Source of the DNA: Apostichopus japonicus
Taxonomy: Eukaryota > Echinodermata > Holothuroidea > Aspidochirotida > Stichopodidae
Direction of reading: 5' to 3'
NCBI RefSeq assembly: GCF_037975245.1
Contig: NC_092565.1
Location: 16,461,499-16,525,498 of the forward strand
Length of the DNA stretch: 64,000 nucleotides
The position numbers and the translations under genes were made by a program. Numbering within the stretch: the first letter of the stretch is position 1; each line of letters begins with the position of its first letter. This document shows, in pieces, positions 1-12,956 of this stretch. The notes beneath the pieces are model-generated. The model ran no database searches. It worked only from the letters and a program-made list of their open reading frames with translations, and was not told the DNA's origin.

Positions 1-1506
1 AGCTACAGAGCGTAGTAAAAATGAAACTGAGACTATAGAAAAAAAACATTTCAAACTTAGAGAAATATTATCATAATATGCCATCGCCGGATACTTTAAA
101 AAATATTAGCAATTAAAAGAATTATACTGAAGCAATTGTTTGACTATAAATAACTAGGTATTATTGTTCTCTCCGGAGCAAGATGGTTAGGGCAAGGTGA
201 GAAAAATACAAGTTATTTTTTAAACCTGGAAAGACGTTATAAGTCTGTTAATGTTATTCGTAATTAAAAAACACATACTGGTACCAATATTACCGATAAA
301 ACTTGAATTCTTCATGAAATGTTTTTATTTTATAATGAATTGTGTTCTAGTCAAGGCCTCACCTCCTTTTTTCGTGGCTTTAAAATCCCTAGGTCTTTGA
401 ATGAGGATGATGCGAACTTATATGACGGCCCCTTAAAAGAGGATTAGTGTAAATCTGCCATTTTTTCAATGTGCAATGGTAAAAGCTCGGGTAATGAAAG
501 TTATCAGTGAAATTTTACAGTTTTTCTGCCAGATATTGGTAGAAATGTTACTAATTCCTTTAATTTCGCTTTCCAAAAGTCTTCTCTTTCATGTTAGCAG
601 TCTCGTAGCCTCCTTACTCTTATTCCAAAACGAGAAAAAGATCATATTTGTGTTAAGAATTTTCGTCCCATTTCACTATTAAATACAGACTACAAAATTA
701 GTTCTAAGGCATTAGCAACGAGAGTTAAGAAATTTCTCAACTCAGTTATTGGTTCTAGTCGAACTGGTTATATTGAAGGTCGCTTTATCGTGGAAAATGT
801 TCGATGTGTTTTAGATTCTATTGATTATTGTAAAACAAATATAATTCATTTTTTTTTGTTTCTGAAGAAAGCTTTTGATAGTTTGAAATGGATGTTTTTA
901 AGTTTAAGATTAATGATGATTTTTGTCCATGGGTTGGAACTCAATACTCTGGCTCCTCTGCAACTGTTTGTAATAATGGTTTTGCGTCTCAGTCGTTTAT
1001 TATTATTATTAACCTTTAAAAGGGTGACTCGGTTAGCCGAAGCTAATCTTCCCCGAGTCCCTAAATTTGACAATTTGACATTACTAGAGGGGTTAGACAA
1101 AGTTGCCCTTAAAGTTCTTATATTTTCATTTTATGCGTTGAACTGCTGGCGCAAGAAAGTTAATACAAATGCAAATATCAGAGATATTTCGGTTCTCAAT
1201 CAGGATTCTTCAATATGCCGATGACACTATTTTGTTCCTAGACGGTTCAGATAATGCACTTAGGGAGACTGTTTTGCTTTTGAAAGAGTTTGCATCGGCA
1301 TCATGACTTAAATCAGCATTTTGCGTCATCTGCTATGGTTTTTCCCATCCTCGCTGATTCCACGATGCCATAACGACATACATAACTAGCTTATCTATTC
1401 AAATCTTACTTCAAATGGTGGCGTAAAAGTCGAACAATATACAACTTTCAACTTTGTTTTTCTCGAAGATATTTTCCATTGGGATCCAAATAAATCTCGC
1501 CCATAT
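1..1506 (+). pseudogene. Tx1/L1-clade LINE, reverse transcriptase region (block A copy)
   Basis: This is a degraded non-LTR retrotransposon. Conceptual translation across frames gives reverse-transcriptase blocks in order: a KNFRPISLLNTDYK segment near 650-690, ALATRVKKFL near 710, GYIEGRFI near 770, KKAFDSLKW near 870, and the catalytic YADD at about 1,211-1,222. These blocks, especially the 'ISLLNTDYKI.SKALA' style, are typical of L1/Tx1-clade elements. Frameshifts and stops break every long frame, so it cannot make an enzyme. The matching copy is at 47,143-48,571. The endonuclease half that precedes the B copy would lie left of this window. Clade assignment is from memory of motifs. Confidence 0.85.
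996..1073 (-). mobile_element. 78-bp LINE 3' tail inserted in the Tx1 LINE (block A only)
   Basis: Block B reads straight from 'cagtcg' to 'tttgaca', whereas block A has 78 extra bases between them. On the minus strand the insert reads GGGACTCGGGGAAGATTAGC and onward, ending in a (TAA)n run. This resembles the 3' end of the antisense LINE near 13,210-13,310 and 60,130-60,210. It looks like a very short 5'-truncated retrotransposition that happened after the duplication. I could not define a clean target duplication. Confidence 0.65.
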
Positions 1507-1531
1507 TATGAAAATTGAAAAGCTACGAACG

Positions 1532-2170
1532 CAGTGGCGTAGCTACGGGGGGCCTGGGGGGGGGGGGGGCCGGGGCCCCCATGAAATCGGCTGGCCCCCC
1601 CACTGGCCCCCCCACTGGGAATGGGGTAAAAAAAATTGTAAAAAAAAAAAACAACTCATCAGTGGGATTCACTAATATTTTTTGTTCAATAATTTGGGAA
1701 ATAGAGTTACACAATTTTCTCGTCTGCATCTGGCAGAATAAGAATAATATAATATCTGTAGTAATCATGAGAATGGTCATACAGTATGGCATGGCAATGG
1801 TCGATGCGACGGTTGCGACCATACACCGAACCTTGTGCATGTGCTGCGCGATATCGATATCTACCAATACATGTTATCGGTCATGGATTGGCACAAAAAC
1901 CCAGATTCTGATGACAGCTGCCTCAAGAAACCCAATAAATGGCATAATTAGCACTGAGCCACCAATGTGGACCATTACCGAAACATCGATGCGTGTTAGT
2001 CTTCCATCCCCTTCCTTTAATGCTATTTAAGTCCACATGTGGGCATTTCCTGCAAACCTACCGGTAGCCCACAGGGGTTTGAGTTGGGAAAAGGCCTTGA
2101 CACCTTGAAACAACAAATGATGCCAACCATAGGCGTACGAGGCGGGGGTGCAGGGGGGCAGACTGCCCCC

Positions 2171-2220
<50 letters not shown>

Positions 2221-3922
2221 AATATGCAGTAGCTTGCCCGAATATTTTTCAAATTTTTGCCCGACAATTCCATGATTTTCTTTATTTAGCATCATGATGC
2301 CCGAATATTTCCGTGTAACACCACTGTAAGCGCAGTTCATCTGGGCTACCACGCTTTTTGCACGATCAATTTTTTTTCTTCTAACTAGTCAATTGTATAC
2401 CTGGACCAAGGGCGGCGGAACCGGGGGGAAAAAGGGGGCACGTGCCCCTCCCCCACTTTTCCTCAGGTTAGAAATGTGCCTTTTTTCTACATAAAAATTG
2501 AGGTGCCTCAAGTTAGCAAGAGGCCAGGGAACCAGATTGAACACTCGGGAAGGGCCGTTTCCGGCCATCTGAGGGGTTTGTAAAACCAAAAATTTTCTAA
2601 AAGTACGCTCCGCGCCAACCGATGGTGGCGCTCCGCTCAGATAGCAGTGCATACAACTTTGCAAATCCTGGCTAAGCCCGTGACTTTTAACGAATTTCTG
2701 TGAGCCAAACTCAAAGCATTTTCGAATGGAAAAAATTTGTTAAGATATTAAAAAGAAAAAAACTCTAATTCGGAAGATTCCTACATTAGCAACTAGCATG
2801 ATTTCACCTCATTTTGTCTCAAAAGAAAACTTGTTCCTTGTTTCCCAATTTGCGCATTGGATATTGCAGTGCTAGTATGCATATTTTCCTTGAGGGAGGG
2901 GGGGGGGGGACGTTGATGGAGTGATGTGTATACACAAATAAGATAATACAATAAGAGTTATAAAGGGTACTGAATATGACGCTGCATCATTCCAATCGAA
3001 TTTCTGCAAAGTGCCCTTTGATGTCGGTGCCCCCCCCCCAGATTAAAAGTGCTTCCGCCGTCCTTGACCTGGATATCCCCGACATGAGTGTATAAAAGAA
3101 ACATTTTCTTTTTCATGGATGGTGGGGGGGGGGGGGAGTGTATACAAGCCTAGAAGTACAGGTTTATCATATTCTTTGTTATATTTTATACTTTTTTGTG
3201 AGACAAATTGCAGTCTCACCCGACACAGCGACAGTATCCCGCCTACGTGTCGTTGAACAATGTTTTTCTGGAGGTAGCTGAGTACTCTGTTAAAATAATA
3301 AATAAGGTAACTAAATATAGCAGCTTAAAAAATATACTGTCCCATTTTTCCCCTTCAAAGTGATGATACCATTTTTTCTTCTTCTAATTTACCAAATTTT
3401 TGGGGAACTGTAAATTTCTAAAACGTGAGATTATAAAATAAAGAATGTTTAGATGCAACTTGCAAGGCCTCAGAAGTGCCGTTTCCGGCAATCTGAGAGG
3501 CATTGTGTGCCAAAAATTTTCTTTTTCGCTACGCGCCAACCGATGGTGGCGCTCCGCTTAGATAGTGTCACGGGAACTTTCGGGCACAAAAATCTCTGCC
3601 CCCCAAAACTGAAATGGTCCCGTACGCCTTTGATGTCAACTTCACTCAAGTTAAAAGTCTGGCTGAGTTGGCAAGGCCAATCAGCATGAAAGAGAAAATT
3701 TTTTTTTTGCATTTCTGTCACCAAAGTTGCACATCTTTTTGGTTGCTATTTTGCCTCACAGGTGCCATCTCCTGCGATCTGGGGTGTGCTGAAATCTCAA
3801 ATTTTCTCTGTACGCTCCGCGCCAATCAAGGTGGCGCTCCGCTCAGATAGTAACCTCCGGCCCCCCACAAGAAAGAACAGCCCCCCATGGCCCCCACTCA
3901 AAAAATCCTAGCTACGCCACTG
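1532..3922. mobile_element. hAT-type non-autonomous transposon with 8-bp target duplication
   Basis: Terminal inverted repeats CAGTGGCGTAGCTAC at 1,532 and its complement ending at 3,922 bound a 2,391-bp element. It is flanked by perfect 8-bp direct repeats 'tacgaacg' (1,524-1,531 and 3,923-3,930), the hAT signature. No transposase frame is present. Inside are another hAT (2,407-3,066), AT microsatellites near 2,173-2,222, G-runs, and several copies of the 'gatggtggcgctccgct.agatag' core that marks most hAT-like elements in this window. It is absent from block B. Confidence 0.88.
2407..3066. mobile_element. Nested hAT-type element
   Basis: Ends are CAAGGGCGGCGGAA at 2,407 and the complement of CAAGGACGGCGGAAGC ending at 3,066. 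The 8-bp flanks are 'acctggac' and 'acctggat' (7 of 8 identical), which supports an independent hAT insertion inside the element at 1,532-3,922. A relative of this 660-bp element lies in inverted orientation at about 17,515-18,177 with the same two ends. It has no coding capacity. Confidence 0.72.
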
Positions 3923-4405
3923 TACGAACGTCATTGGCCAATACGTAATACAACACCATGCTTCATTTGTATAGATTGTCCAGCTCGCTGGTTGTACCAA
4001 GTTACCAACTCGACGTTTTGAATCCATATTTAGGAACGGCTCATAACTATACCTGCATCTCTGATTGTTTGAATTGGTTGAAAGTGAGCTAGGGGAACTG
4101 TATGCGATTAATATTAAATGTGTAATTTGTCGGAGGACACTTTTCTCATTATCTGCAAATGTCCTTAAGTACTCGCCGGCAGCTTCATTTGGTCCAGGAA
4201 AGCAGACAAAATTAAGCACACTACACTAATAAGCTCTATATCAGATGGGAGGGGGGGGGGGGGTTAATATGCAACCCATATTAAAGGTTTTATAAATGGT
4301 TTGAAATGCACTTGGGTTGAACGATATACTGTTGTAAATGTTGCTTTTTTGGTAAATTTACTTCAATTATTATCTTAAAGAGCAGGGGGGCTAATTTAAT
4401 TTGTG

Positions 4406-4935
4406 ATTGCAACTACAAGGCAGATGATGTGGACACTCATAAATGCATTCATTAATGATATTCTTAATGCTTGGTATGATTTTGCATTTAAAGAAGTTAA
4501 TGATAACTTTAAAAGTCAAGTCATCTGGAATAATCATCTAAAGTAAATGACAAGGTAATATTTTATAAAACATAATTAAATAAAGGAAGAAGATGCATAA
4601 ATGGTGTAATTGATGAACATTATCACTTTTTATCGTTCTCAGACTTCAGAGAAAAGTATTACATTAACTGCCCATTGACTGTTTAATGTAGTACTATTAA
4701 TGCCATCATAGCTAACTGGAGAAGGTCATTGAATCGATTGAGAAGATTTGCCAAATCAAATTTAAATACCATTTTCATATGAAAAAGGCAACAAGTGAAC
4801 ATGATCTTTGAGATGTGTCAAAAGTTACCAGTCTTTGTGACTATGAAATGGTTGCAAGAAATAGAAGTGAGTTCGGTAGTTTAACGTCATTCAGGCTAAC
4901 TGGTGCAGGCAGTAGAGCGATGATTGTGATCATAG
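4406..4935 (+). pseudogene. Tx1/L1 LINE, C-terminal region (block A copy)
   Basis: Translation gives the post-RT part of the LINE: CNYKADDVDTLK..., then INDILNAW..F.FKEVND and SQVIWNNHLK (about 4,440-4,545), and further on FLSFSDFREKYYINCPL (about 4,627-4,680). The 'SQVIWNN' and 'FLSF.DF..KY' blocks are characteristic of the C-terminal half of Tx1-like L1 ORF2. Stops interrupt the frame. In block B the same segment (48,572-49,110) directly follows the RT part. Confidence 0.75.
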
Positions 4936-7380
4936 TTATCAGGGACCAAATAAAATGGTAGTCCGATCGTCCAAGACGACCAAAATTTATATCCCTTTCT
5001 ACAACCCTCGTTCTAACCTTGATAGAGCAGTCATTCAGCCACCATGTAGCCCGCTACAACCCCTTATTAACCTTGGAAGTGCAGGAATACAGCCACACCT
5101 GCTATCCTTGGGAATGCAGTGCTACCACAACTCACCCACCTAATCCGAACCTTATCCTGAAACCCAGAAAACCGAGCGAAGAACGTCGTTTCTGTAGCGT
5201 CCTATAACTAGAACGCAATGCAAAACAGACAGCCCTCGTTCATATAATTTCGTGCACTGAAATTGCGCCACCTCTTCAGTACACTTGGCTTACAGAGCGA
5301 ATTGACCCGGTATTGAACCCTATTACATATATGTCATAGCATGTATACCCTAATACAAATAAAAAATAGTGGCGCTCGTCCGTTTTGTTATCACCGAAAT
5401 CTTCCCCCTCCTCCAGCAAAAAGGACGTAAAAACCGTCTTCAATATTACTTTTTGCAAATAAAGGTATGTGTCCAAGGAATTGCTAAAATATTTGAACAC
5501 GCTCATACTGTAGACTGTCACAAACAAGTCTACTGTGTCTACAAGGGTCCGCAAGGGTCTACAAGGGTCGACTATGTAGGTAACAAACCCAATTAGAAAA
5601 CGTTTAGATTATTTAGGTCCAACTTCTTCTTGACCGATCTGAACTATCAATCTCGTTTGGGATTAATTGATCGGACTAAGCAACACTTTTAGATTTTTCA
5701 TCAAAGTAACTTTAACGTTAGTGTGCAACTAAAGAATTCGATTAATCCCTCGATGATACATTCGTCGCCCAAAAACTTATTCTGAGCCGCCTTCATCATC
5801 TTGCTTGTACCATCGGTTACAGCACCGAAATCTTTCTGAGGGAATCTCTCAGCTAATGTAATGGTCACGGCGTTTGTCATTTTAAATAAATCTGTTATCA
5901 GTAATGCGTTTGGTAAGTGCCATGCTATATATTTCTTATCTGACTAGTGTGTTAAAGTAATTGTATTTCTTTAACACTATACAGGTACGTGTTAGTTTAA
6001 CAGTTGAATTTTATTCTTGGTGTAAAATTAGGTCTACCAACAGTTCAGTACAACTACATTAGCATACCACTAACAAAAATAAAAAATAAAAAAAATCATT
6101 GGATGAACAGGGAGATGTAAAATGCAGATATGAAGGCTTGAATAGTATTGGACAAAAAAAAATCCCCGAATTTTTAATTGATTATTCCCCAAAATATCTA
6201 AGCTCAGTATCAACGCCAAAGAATACCCATAAGTATCATATGATAGAAGGTTCCACGGAATGTTTATGAATAGTTTAACTAAAGCAAACTTGGGTGAATT
6301 AATTAAATTGTCAAATTTAGTAAACGGAGGTAGTCTCCAACGAATGTAATTTCCTTTACGATAGTGAGAATTTGAAAATAAGAAAGTTTGGGAAGAGAAT
6401 TCGTGTTTGTTATATAAATATCATTAATTAACTGATCTCGACAACTTTTGTTATTAGTCATTTACCATATCATTTTGTGTACTACTTTTGCTTTAATGTA
6501 AAGTGTTAATACAGAGGTCCAGACATTTTCCTTATTTCTTTCTTCCTTTCCTGCATGGAAGTGTGTTCTGCTTTGTTTCCCTAAGCAATTATATCTGTAT
6601 ATTGCATATTGGCAACAACAAATAAATGAAATGAAATATAAAACTAAATGGACTTAGACTAAGACTCTCGGTGGAAAGCACGTTTCTTGTTCTATAATGA
6701 TGTGGCTTGCTTTTAAATGTGTCTCTTAAATAAAACATTTAGTTCATTTTCAATTGACAAAAATATACGTCAGTTTAAAAGTGCCATCAAAGATTAGAAT
6801 ACGTCACCTTAATTAGATAGCGTTTTGCAGAAATATTTTAGAGTGACGATATGTAATAAGTGGCTATTTCATCAGTTTTTAAAATAATTGTTAAACCGCA
6901 AGATTGTAAAAAAATCAACAACTTAGCGTTTTGCAGAAAATTGTTGAAACGACGAGATAAACCTTTCATAAACTGTTATTTCAACCATTTAATTTTGGAA
7001 CAATTTTGAATTTGCCGATGTGGAAAGGTGTCAACATTTGAACATTTTCCAGAATATTGGTGATATTACGAGATGTTATAAGTTGTTAATTCAGCATTTT
7101 GCAGAAAATCGCTAATGTAAAGAAATTGTTATCTTGATGGCACGTGAAAGCTGCAACAAAGTATAACAGAGTACAAAGTAGTATAAACAGGAAGTTAGCA
7201 AGTGAAAAGAATTGAAACTCCCATGTAGGCTTGGTACTCCTGAACAAATACGATTAATAAGAGAAAAGGGCAATGTATTGTATTTATTTTCACAATTCAA
7301 TACAAAGCAGTGTGGTAAAGTAGTAACGGGAAAATTCTAAATTTGGCGAGATATTCATCAACTTGTATCTAGTATGAAGC
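4936..7380. other. Duplicated intergenic DNA without a supported gene
   Basis: The only frames are short and not conserved in length between the two blocks. The block B counterpart is about 49,110-51,569. Near 6,560-6,645 a stretch ending in 'aataaatgaaatgaaat' resembles a LINE 3' tail, but this is weak. I see no exon, RNA gene or strong promoter here. Confidence 0.6.
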
Positions 7381-10300
7381 TTACACAAATAATCTATCTG
7401 GTCTTGCCAGGATAGGTTCATATCTATCCTGATGCTGACGGTGTTATACACAATCTATTTGGTCTTGCCAGGATATAGGTTCATATCTATCCTGGTGCTG
7501 AGGGTGTTACACGCATAATCTATTTGGTCTTGCCAGGATAGGTTCATATCTATCCTAGTGCTGACGGTGTTACACACATAATCTATTTGGTCTTGCCAGG
7601 ATAGGTTCATATCTATCCTGATGCTGAGGGTGTTACAAACATAATCTAATTGGTCGAACCAGGATAGGTTCATATCTATCCTGATGCTGAGGGTGTTACA
7701 CACATAATCTATTTGGTCTTGCCAGGATAGGTTCATATCTATCCTGGTGTTGATGGTGTTACACAGTGTAATCTATTGGTCTTGCCAGGATAGGTTCATA
7801 TCTATCCTGGTGTTGACGGTGTTACACACATAATCTATTTGGTCTTGCCAGGATAGGTTCATATCTATCCTGGTGTTGATGGTGTTACACACATAATCTA
7901 TTTGGTCTTGCCAGGATAGGTTCATATCTATCCTAGTGCTGACGGTGTTACACACATAATCTATTTGGTCTTGCCAGGATAGGTTCATATCTATCCTGAT
8001 GCTGAGGGTGTTACAAACATAATCTAATTGGTCGAACCAGGATAGGTTCATATCTATCCTGATGCTGAGGGTGTTACACACATAATCTATTTGGTCTTGC
8101 CAGGATAGGTTCATATCTATCCTGGTGTTGATGGTGTTACACAGTGTAATCTATTGGTCTTGCCAGGATAGGTTCATATCTATCCTGGTGTTGACGGTGT
8201 TACACACATAATCTATCTGGTCTTGCCAGGATAGGTTCATATCTATCCTGGTGTTGATGGTGTTACACACATAATCTATTTGGTCTTGCCAGGATAGGTT
8301 CATATCTATCCTGGTGTTGATGGTGTTACACACATAATCTATTTGGTCTTGCTAGGATAGGTTCATATCTGTCCTGGTGTTGATGGTTTTACACACATAA
8401 TCTATTTGGTCTTGTCAGGATAGGTTCATATCTATCCTGGTGTTGACGGTGTTACACACATAATCTATTTGGTCTTGCCAGGATAGGTTCATATCTATTC
8501 TGAAACTGCGAGTATTACACACATAATCTATATGGTCTTGCCAGGATAGGTTCATATCTATCCTGGTGTTGACGGTGTTACACACATAATCTATTTGGTT
8601 TTGCCAGGATAGATTCATATCTATCCTGGTGTTGATGGTGTTACACACATAATCTATCTGGTCTTGCCAGGATAGGTTCATATCTATCCTGGTGTTAATG
8701 GTGTTACACACATAATCTATTTGGTCTTGCCAGGATAGGTTCATATCTATTCTGAAACTGCGAGTATTACACACATAATCTATTTGGTCTTGCCAGGATA
8801 GGTTCAAATCTATCCTGGTGTTGACGGTGTTACACACATAATCTATTTGGTTTTGCCAGGATAGGTTCATATCTATCCTGATGCTGACGGTGTTATACAC
8901 AATCTGTTTGGTCTTGCCAGGATATAGGTTCATATCTATCCTGGTGCTGAGGGTGTTACACGCATAATCTATTTGGTCTTGCCAGGATAGGTTCATATCT
9001 ATCCTAGTGCTGACGGTGTTACACACATAATCTATTTGGTCTTGCCAGGATAGGTTCATATCTATCCTGATGCTGAGGGTGTTACAAACATAATCTTATT
9101 GGTCTTGCCAGGATAGGTTCATATCTATCCTGATGCTGAGGGTGTTACACACATAATCTATTTGGTCTTGCCAGGATAGGTTCATATCTATCCTGGTGTT
9201 GATGGTGTTACACAGTGTAATCTATTGGTCTTGCCAGGATAGGTTCATATCTATCCTGGTGTTGACGGTGTTACACACATAATCTATCTGGTCTTGCCAG
9301 GATAGGTTCATATCTATCCTGGTGTTGATGGTGTTACACACATAATCTATTTGGTCTTGCCAGGATAGGTTCATATCTATCCTGGTGTTGACGGTGTTAC
9401 ACACATAATCTATTTGGTTTTGCCAGGATAGGTTCATATCTATCCTGGTGTTGATGGTGTTACACACATAATCTATTTGGTCTTGCCAGGATAGGTTCAT
9501 ATCTATCCTGGTGTTGATGGTGTTACACACATAATCTATTTGGTCTTGCCAGGATCGGTTCATATCTATCCTGGTGTTGACGGTGTTACACACATAATCT
9601 ATTTGGTTTTGCCAGGATAGGTTCATATCTATCCTGGTGTTAATGGTGTTACACACATAATCTATTTGGTTTTGCCAGGATAGGTTCATGTCTATCCTAG
9701 TGCTGACGGTCTTACAAACATAATCTATTTGGTCTTGTCAGGATAGGTTCATATCTATTCTGAAACTGCGAGTATTACACACATAATCTATTTGGTCTTG
9801 TCAGGATAGGTTCATATCTATCCTGGTGTTAATGGTGTTACACACATAATCTATTTGGTTTTGCCAGGATAGGTTCATGTCTATCCTTGTGCTGACGGTC
9901 TTACAAACATAATCTATTTGGTCTTGCCAGGATAGGTTCATATCTATTCTGGTGTTGACGGTGTTACACACATAATCTAATAGGTTTTGCCAGGATAGGT
10001 TCATATCTATCCTAGTGTTGATGGTGTTACACACATAATCTATCTGGTCTTGCCAGGATAGGTTCATATCTATCCTGGTGTTGATGGTGTTACACACATA
10101 ATCTATTTGGTCTTGTCAGGATAGGTTCATATCTATCCTGGTGTTGATGGTGTTACACACATAATCTATTTGGTCTTGCCAGGATAGGTTCATATCTATC
10201 CTGGTGTTGATGGTGTTACACACATAATCTATTTGGTCTTGCCAGGATAGGTTCATATCTATCCTGGTGTTGATGGTTTTACACACATAATCTATTTGGT

Positions 10301-12632
10301 CTTGCCAGGATAGGTTCATATCTATCCTGGTGTTGACGGTGTTACACACATAATCTATTTGGTCTTGCCAGGATAGGTTCATATCTATCCTGGTGTTGAT
10401 GGTGTTACACACATAATCTATTTGGTCTTGTCAGGATAGGTTCATATCTATCCTGGTGTTGATGGTGTTACACACATAATCTATTTGGTCTTGCCAGGAT
10501 AGGTTCATATCTATCCTGGTGTTGATGGTGTTACACACATAATCTATTTGGTCTTGCCAGGATAGGTTCATATCTATCCTGGTGTTGATGGTTTTACACA
10601 CATAATCTATTTGGTCTTGCCAGGATAGGTTCATATCTATCCTGGTGTTGACGGTGTTACACACATAATCTATTTGGTTTTGCCAGGATCGGTTCATATC
10701 TATCCTGGTGTGGACGGTGTTACACACATAATCTATTTGGTTTTGCCAGGATAGGTTCATATCTATCCTGGTGTTGATGGTGTTACACACATAATCTATT
10801 TGGTTTTGCCAGGATAGGTTCATGTCTATCCTAGTGCTGACGGTCTTACAAACATAATCTATTTGGTCTTGTCAGGATAGGTTCATATCTATTCTGAAAC
10901 TGCGAGTATTACACACATAATCTATTTGGTCTTGTCAGGATAGGTTCATATCTATCCTGGTGTTAATGGTGTTACACACATAATCTATTTGGTTTTGCCA
11001 GGATAGGTTCATGTCTGTCCTTGTGCTGACGGTCTTACAAACATAATCTATTTGGTCTTGCCAGGATAGGTTCATATCTATTCTGGTGTTGACGGTGTTA
11101 CACACATAATCTATTAGGTTTTGCCAGGATAGGTTCATATCTATCCTAGTGTTGATGGTGTTACACACATAATCTATCTGGTCTTGCCAGGATAGGTTCA
11201 TATCTATCCTGGTGTTGATGGTGTTACACACATAATCTATTTGGTCTTGTCAGGATAGGTTCATATCTATCCTGGTGTTGATGGTGTTACACACATAATC
11301 TATTTGGTCTTGCCAGGATAGGTTCATATCTATCCTGGTGTTGATGGTGTTACACACATAATCTATTTGGTCTTGCCAGGATAGGTTCATATCTATCCTG
11401 GTGTTGATGGTTTTACACACATAATCTATTTGGTCTTGTCAGGATAGGTTCATATCTATCCTGGTGTTGACGGTGTTACACACATAATCTATTTGGTCTT
11501 GCCAGGATAGGTTCATATCTATCCTGGTGTTGATGGTGTTACACACACAATCTATTTGGTCTTGTCAGGATAGGTTCATATCTATCCTGGTGTTGATGGT
11601 GTTACACACATAATCTATTTGGTCTTGCCAGGATAGGTTCATATCTATCCTGGTGTTGATGGTGTTACACACATAATCTATTTGGTCTTGCCAGGATAGG
11701 TTCATATCTATCCTGGTGTTGATGGTTTTACACACATAATCTATTTGGTCTTGCCAGGATAGGTTCATATCTATCCTGGTGTTGACGGTGTTACACACAT
11801 AATCTATTTGGTCTTGCCAGGATAGGTTCATATCTATCCTGGTGTTGATGGTGTTACACACATAATCTATCTGATCTTGCCAGGATAGGTTCATATCTAT
11901 CCTGGTGTTAATGGTGTTACACACATAATCTATTTGGTCTTGCCAGGATAGTTTCATATCTATTCTGAAACTGCGAGTATTACACACATAATCTATTTGG
12001 TCTTGCCAGGAGATGTTCATATCTATCCTGGTGTTGATGGTGTTACACACATAATCTATTTGGTCTTGCCAGGATAGGTTCATATATATTCTGAAACTGC
12101 GAGTATTACACACATAATCTATTTGGTCTTGCCAGGATAGGTTCATATCTATCCTGGTGTTGACGGTGTTACACACATAATCTATCTGGTCTTGCCAGGA
12201 TAGGTTCATATCTATCCTGGTGTTGATGGTGTTACACACATAATCTATTTGGTCTTGCCAGGATAGGTTAATATCTATCCTGGTGTTGATGGTGTTACAC
12301 ACATAATCTATTTGGTCTTGCCAGGATAGGTTCATATCTATCCTGGTGTTGACGGTGTTACACACATAATCTCTCTGGTCTTGCCAGGATAGGTTCATAT
12401 CTATCCTGGTGTTGATGGTGTTACACACATAATCTATTTGGTCTTGCCAGGATAGGTTCATCTCTATCCTGGTGTTGATGGTGTTACACACATGATCTAT
12501 TTGGTCTTGCCAGGATAGGTTTATATCTATCCTGGTGTTGATGGAATTACACACATAATCTATTTGGTCTTATCAGGATAGGTTCATATATAACCTATTG
12601 CTGTCTTACATACGTAATCTATTTAGTCGTCA
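7381..12632. repeat. 63-bp minisatellite array 1, about 83 copies
   Basis: Head-to-tail units of 63 bp. Each contains a stem-loop (CCAGGATAG, loop GTTCATAT, CTATCCTGG) followed by 'tggtgttgatggtgttacac' and an 'ataatctatttggtcttg' segment. Because 63 is divisible by 3 and one minus-strand frame has no stop, the array produces long repetitive minus-strand frames with a 21-residue period (MNLSWQDQIDYVCNT.NTRID). I read these as a by-product, not a gene. Multi-unit blocks also recur, for example the shared variant pattern near 9,700 and 10,835, about 18 units apart. The array ends about 150 bp before the TATA box at 12,785. Confidence 0.97.
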
Positions 12633-12784
12633 GTTGCGAAATGTTGAATAATTTAACCAGACAGTGCACCACCATACAACTTTGACGAATCAACTGTGAC
12701 AAAGTTTGTATAAGTTAATTAGTTCCTCCTTTTTTTTTATTGTGTTTATAATCACGCTACCACAGACATCTTTGAAAAGAAGCA

Positions 12785-12792
12785 TATAAATA
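12785..12792 (+). promoter_or_regulatory. TATA box of receptor gene A
   Basis: TATAAATA lies 75 bp before the start codon at 12,860. The same motif sits at the same distance from the start codon in paralogue B (52,438-52,445). The start site itself is inferred, not seen. Confidence 0.65.
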
Positions 12793-12859
12793 AGAACAGT
12801 AGAGCCGTTTTTTTGTCAGACGACAATTCCCTCCGTGCACACGAATTGGCGGTTTAGTG

Positions 12860-12956
12860 ATGGAACCGTTACCCATTTGGTGTTACTTTCTTTTATTAGG
12901 GTCCATGCAGGCAGTTAATCCAGTAACTGCTATCAAGAATGACTGCCCGCTCGCAG
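12860..12956 (+). CDS. Receptor A exon 1: signal peptide
   Basis: Begins at the ATG in 'agtgatggaaccg' and encodes a short hydrophobic leader (CYFLLLGSMQA) followed by a mature start VNPVTA. It ends after 32 codons plus one base at donor gtaagg. The identical layout in block B supports the start. Residue differences from B are Leu4Ile, Pro5Leu and Ile25Leu. Confidence 0.85.

Noticed and set aside
5369-5596. Small gene near 5,400 (and 49,568 in block B)
   Set aside because: The frame is partly shared between blocks only because the DNA is duplicated. Its start differs and no protein feature is visible.
7455-12554. Genuine repetitive protein gene on the minus strand
   Set aside because: The open frame follows from a stop-free 63-bp unit. 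There is no signal peptide, start context or exon structure, and the frame is broken by length changes such as the 'cagtgtaatctatt' variants.
7381-12632. CRISPR array
   Set aside because: Units repeat end to end with no unique spacers, the whole 63-bp unit is repetitive, and the context is eukaryotic.
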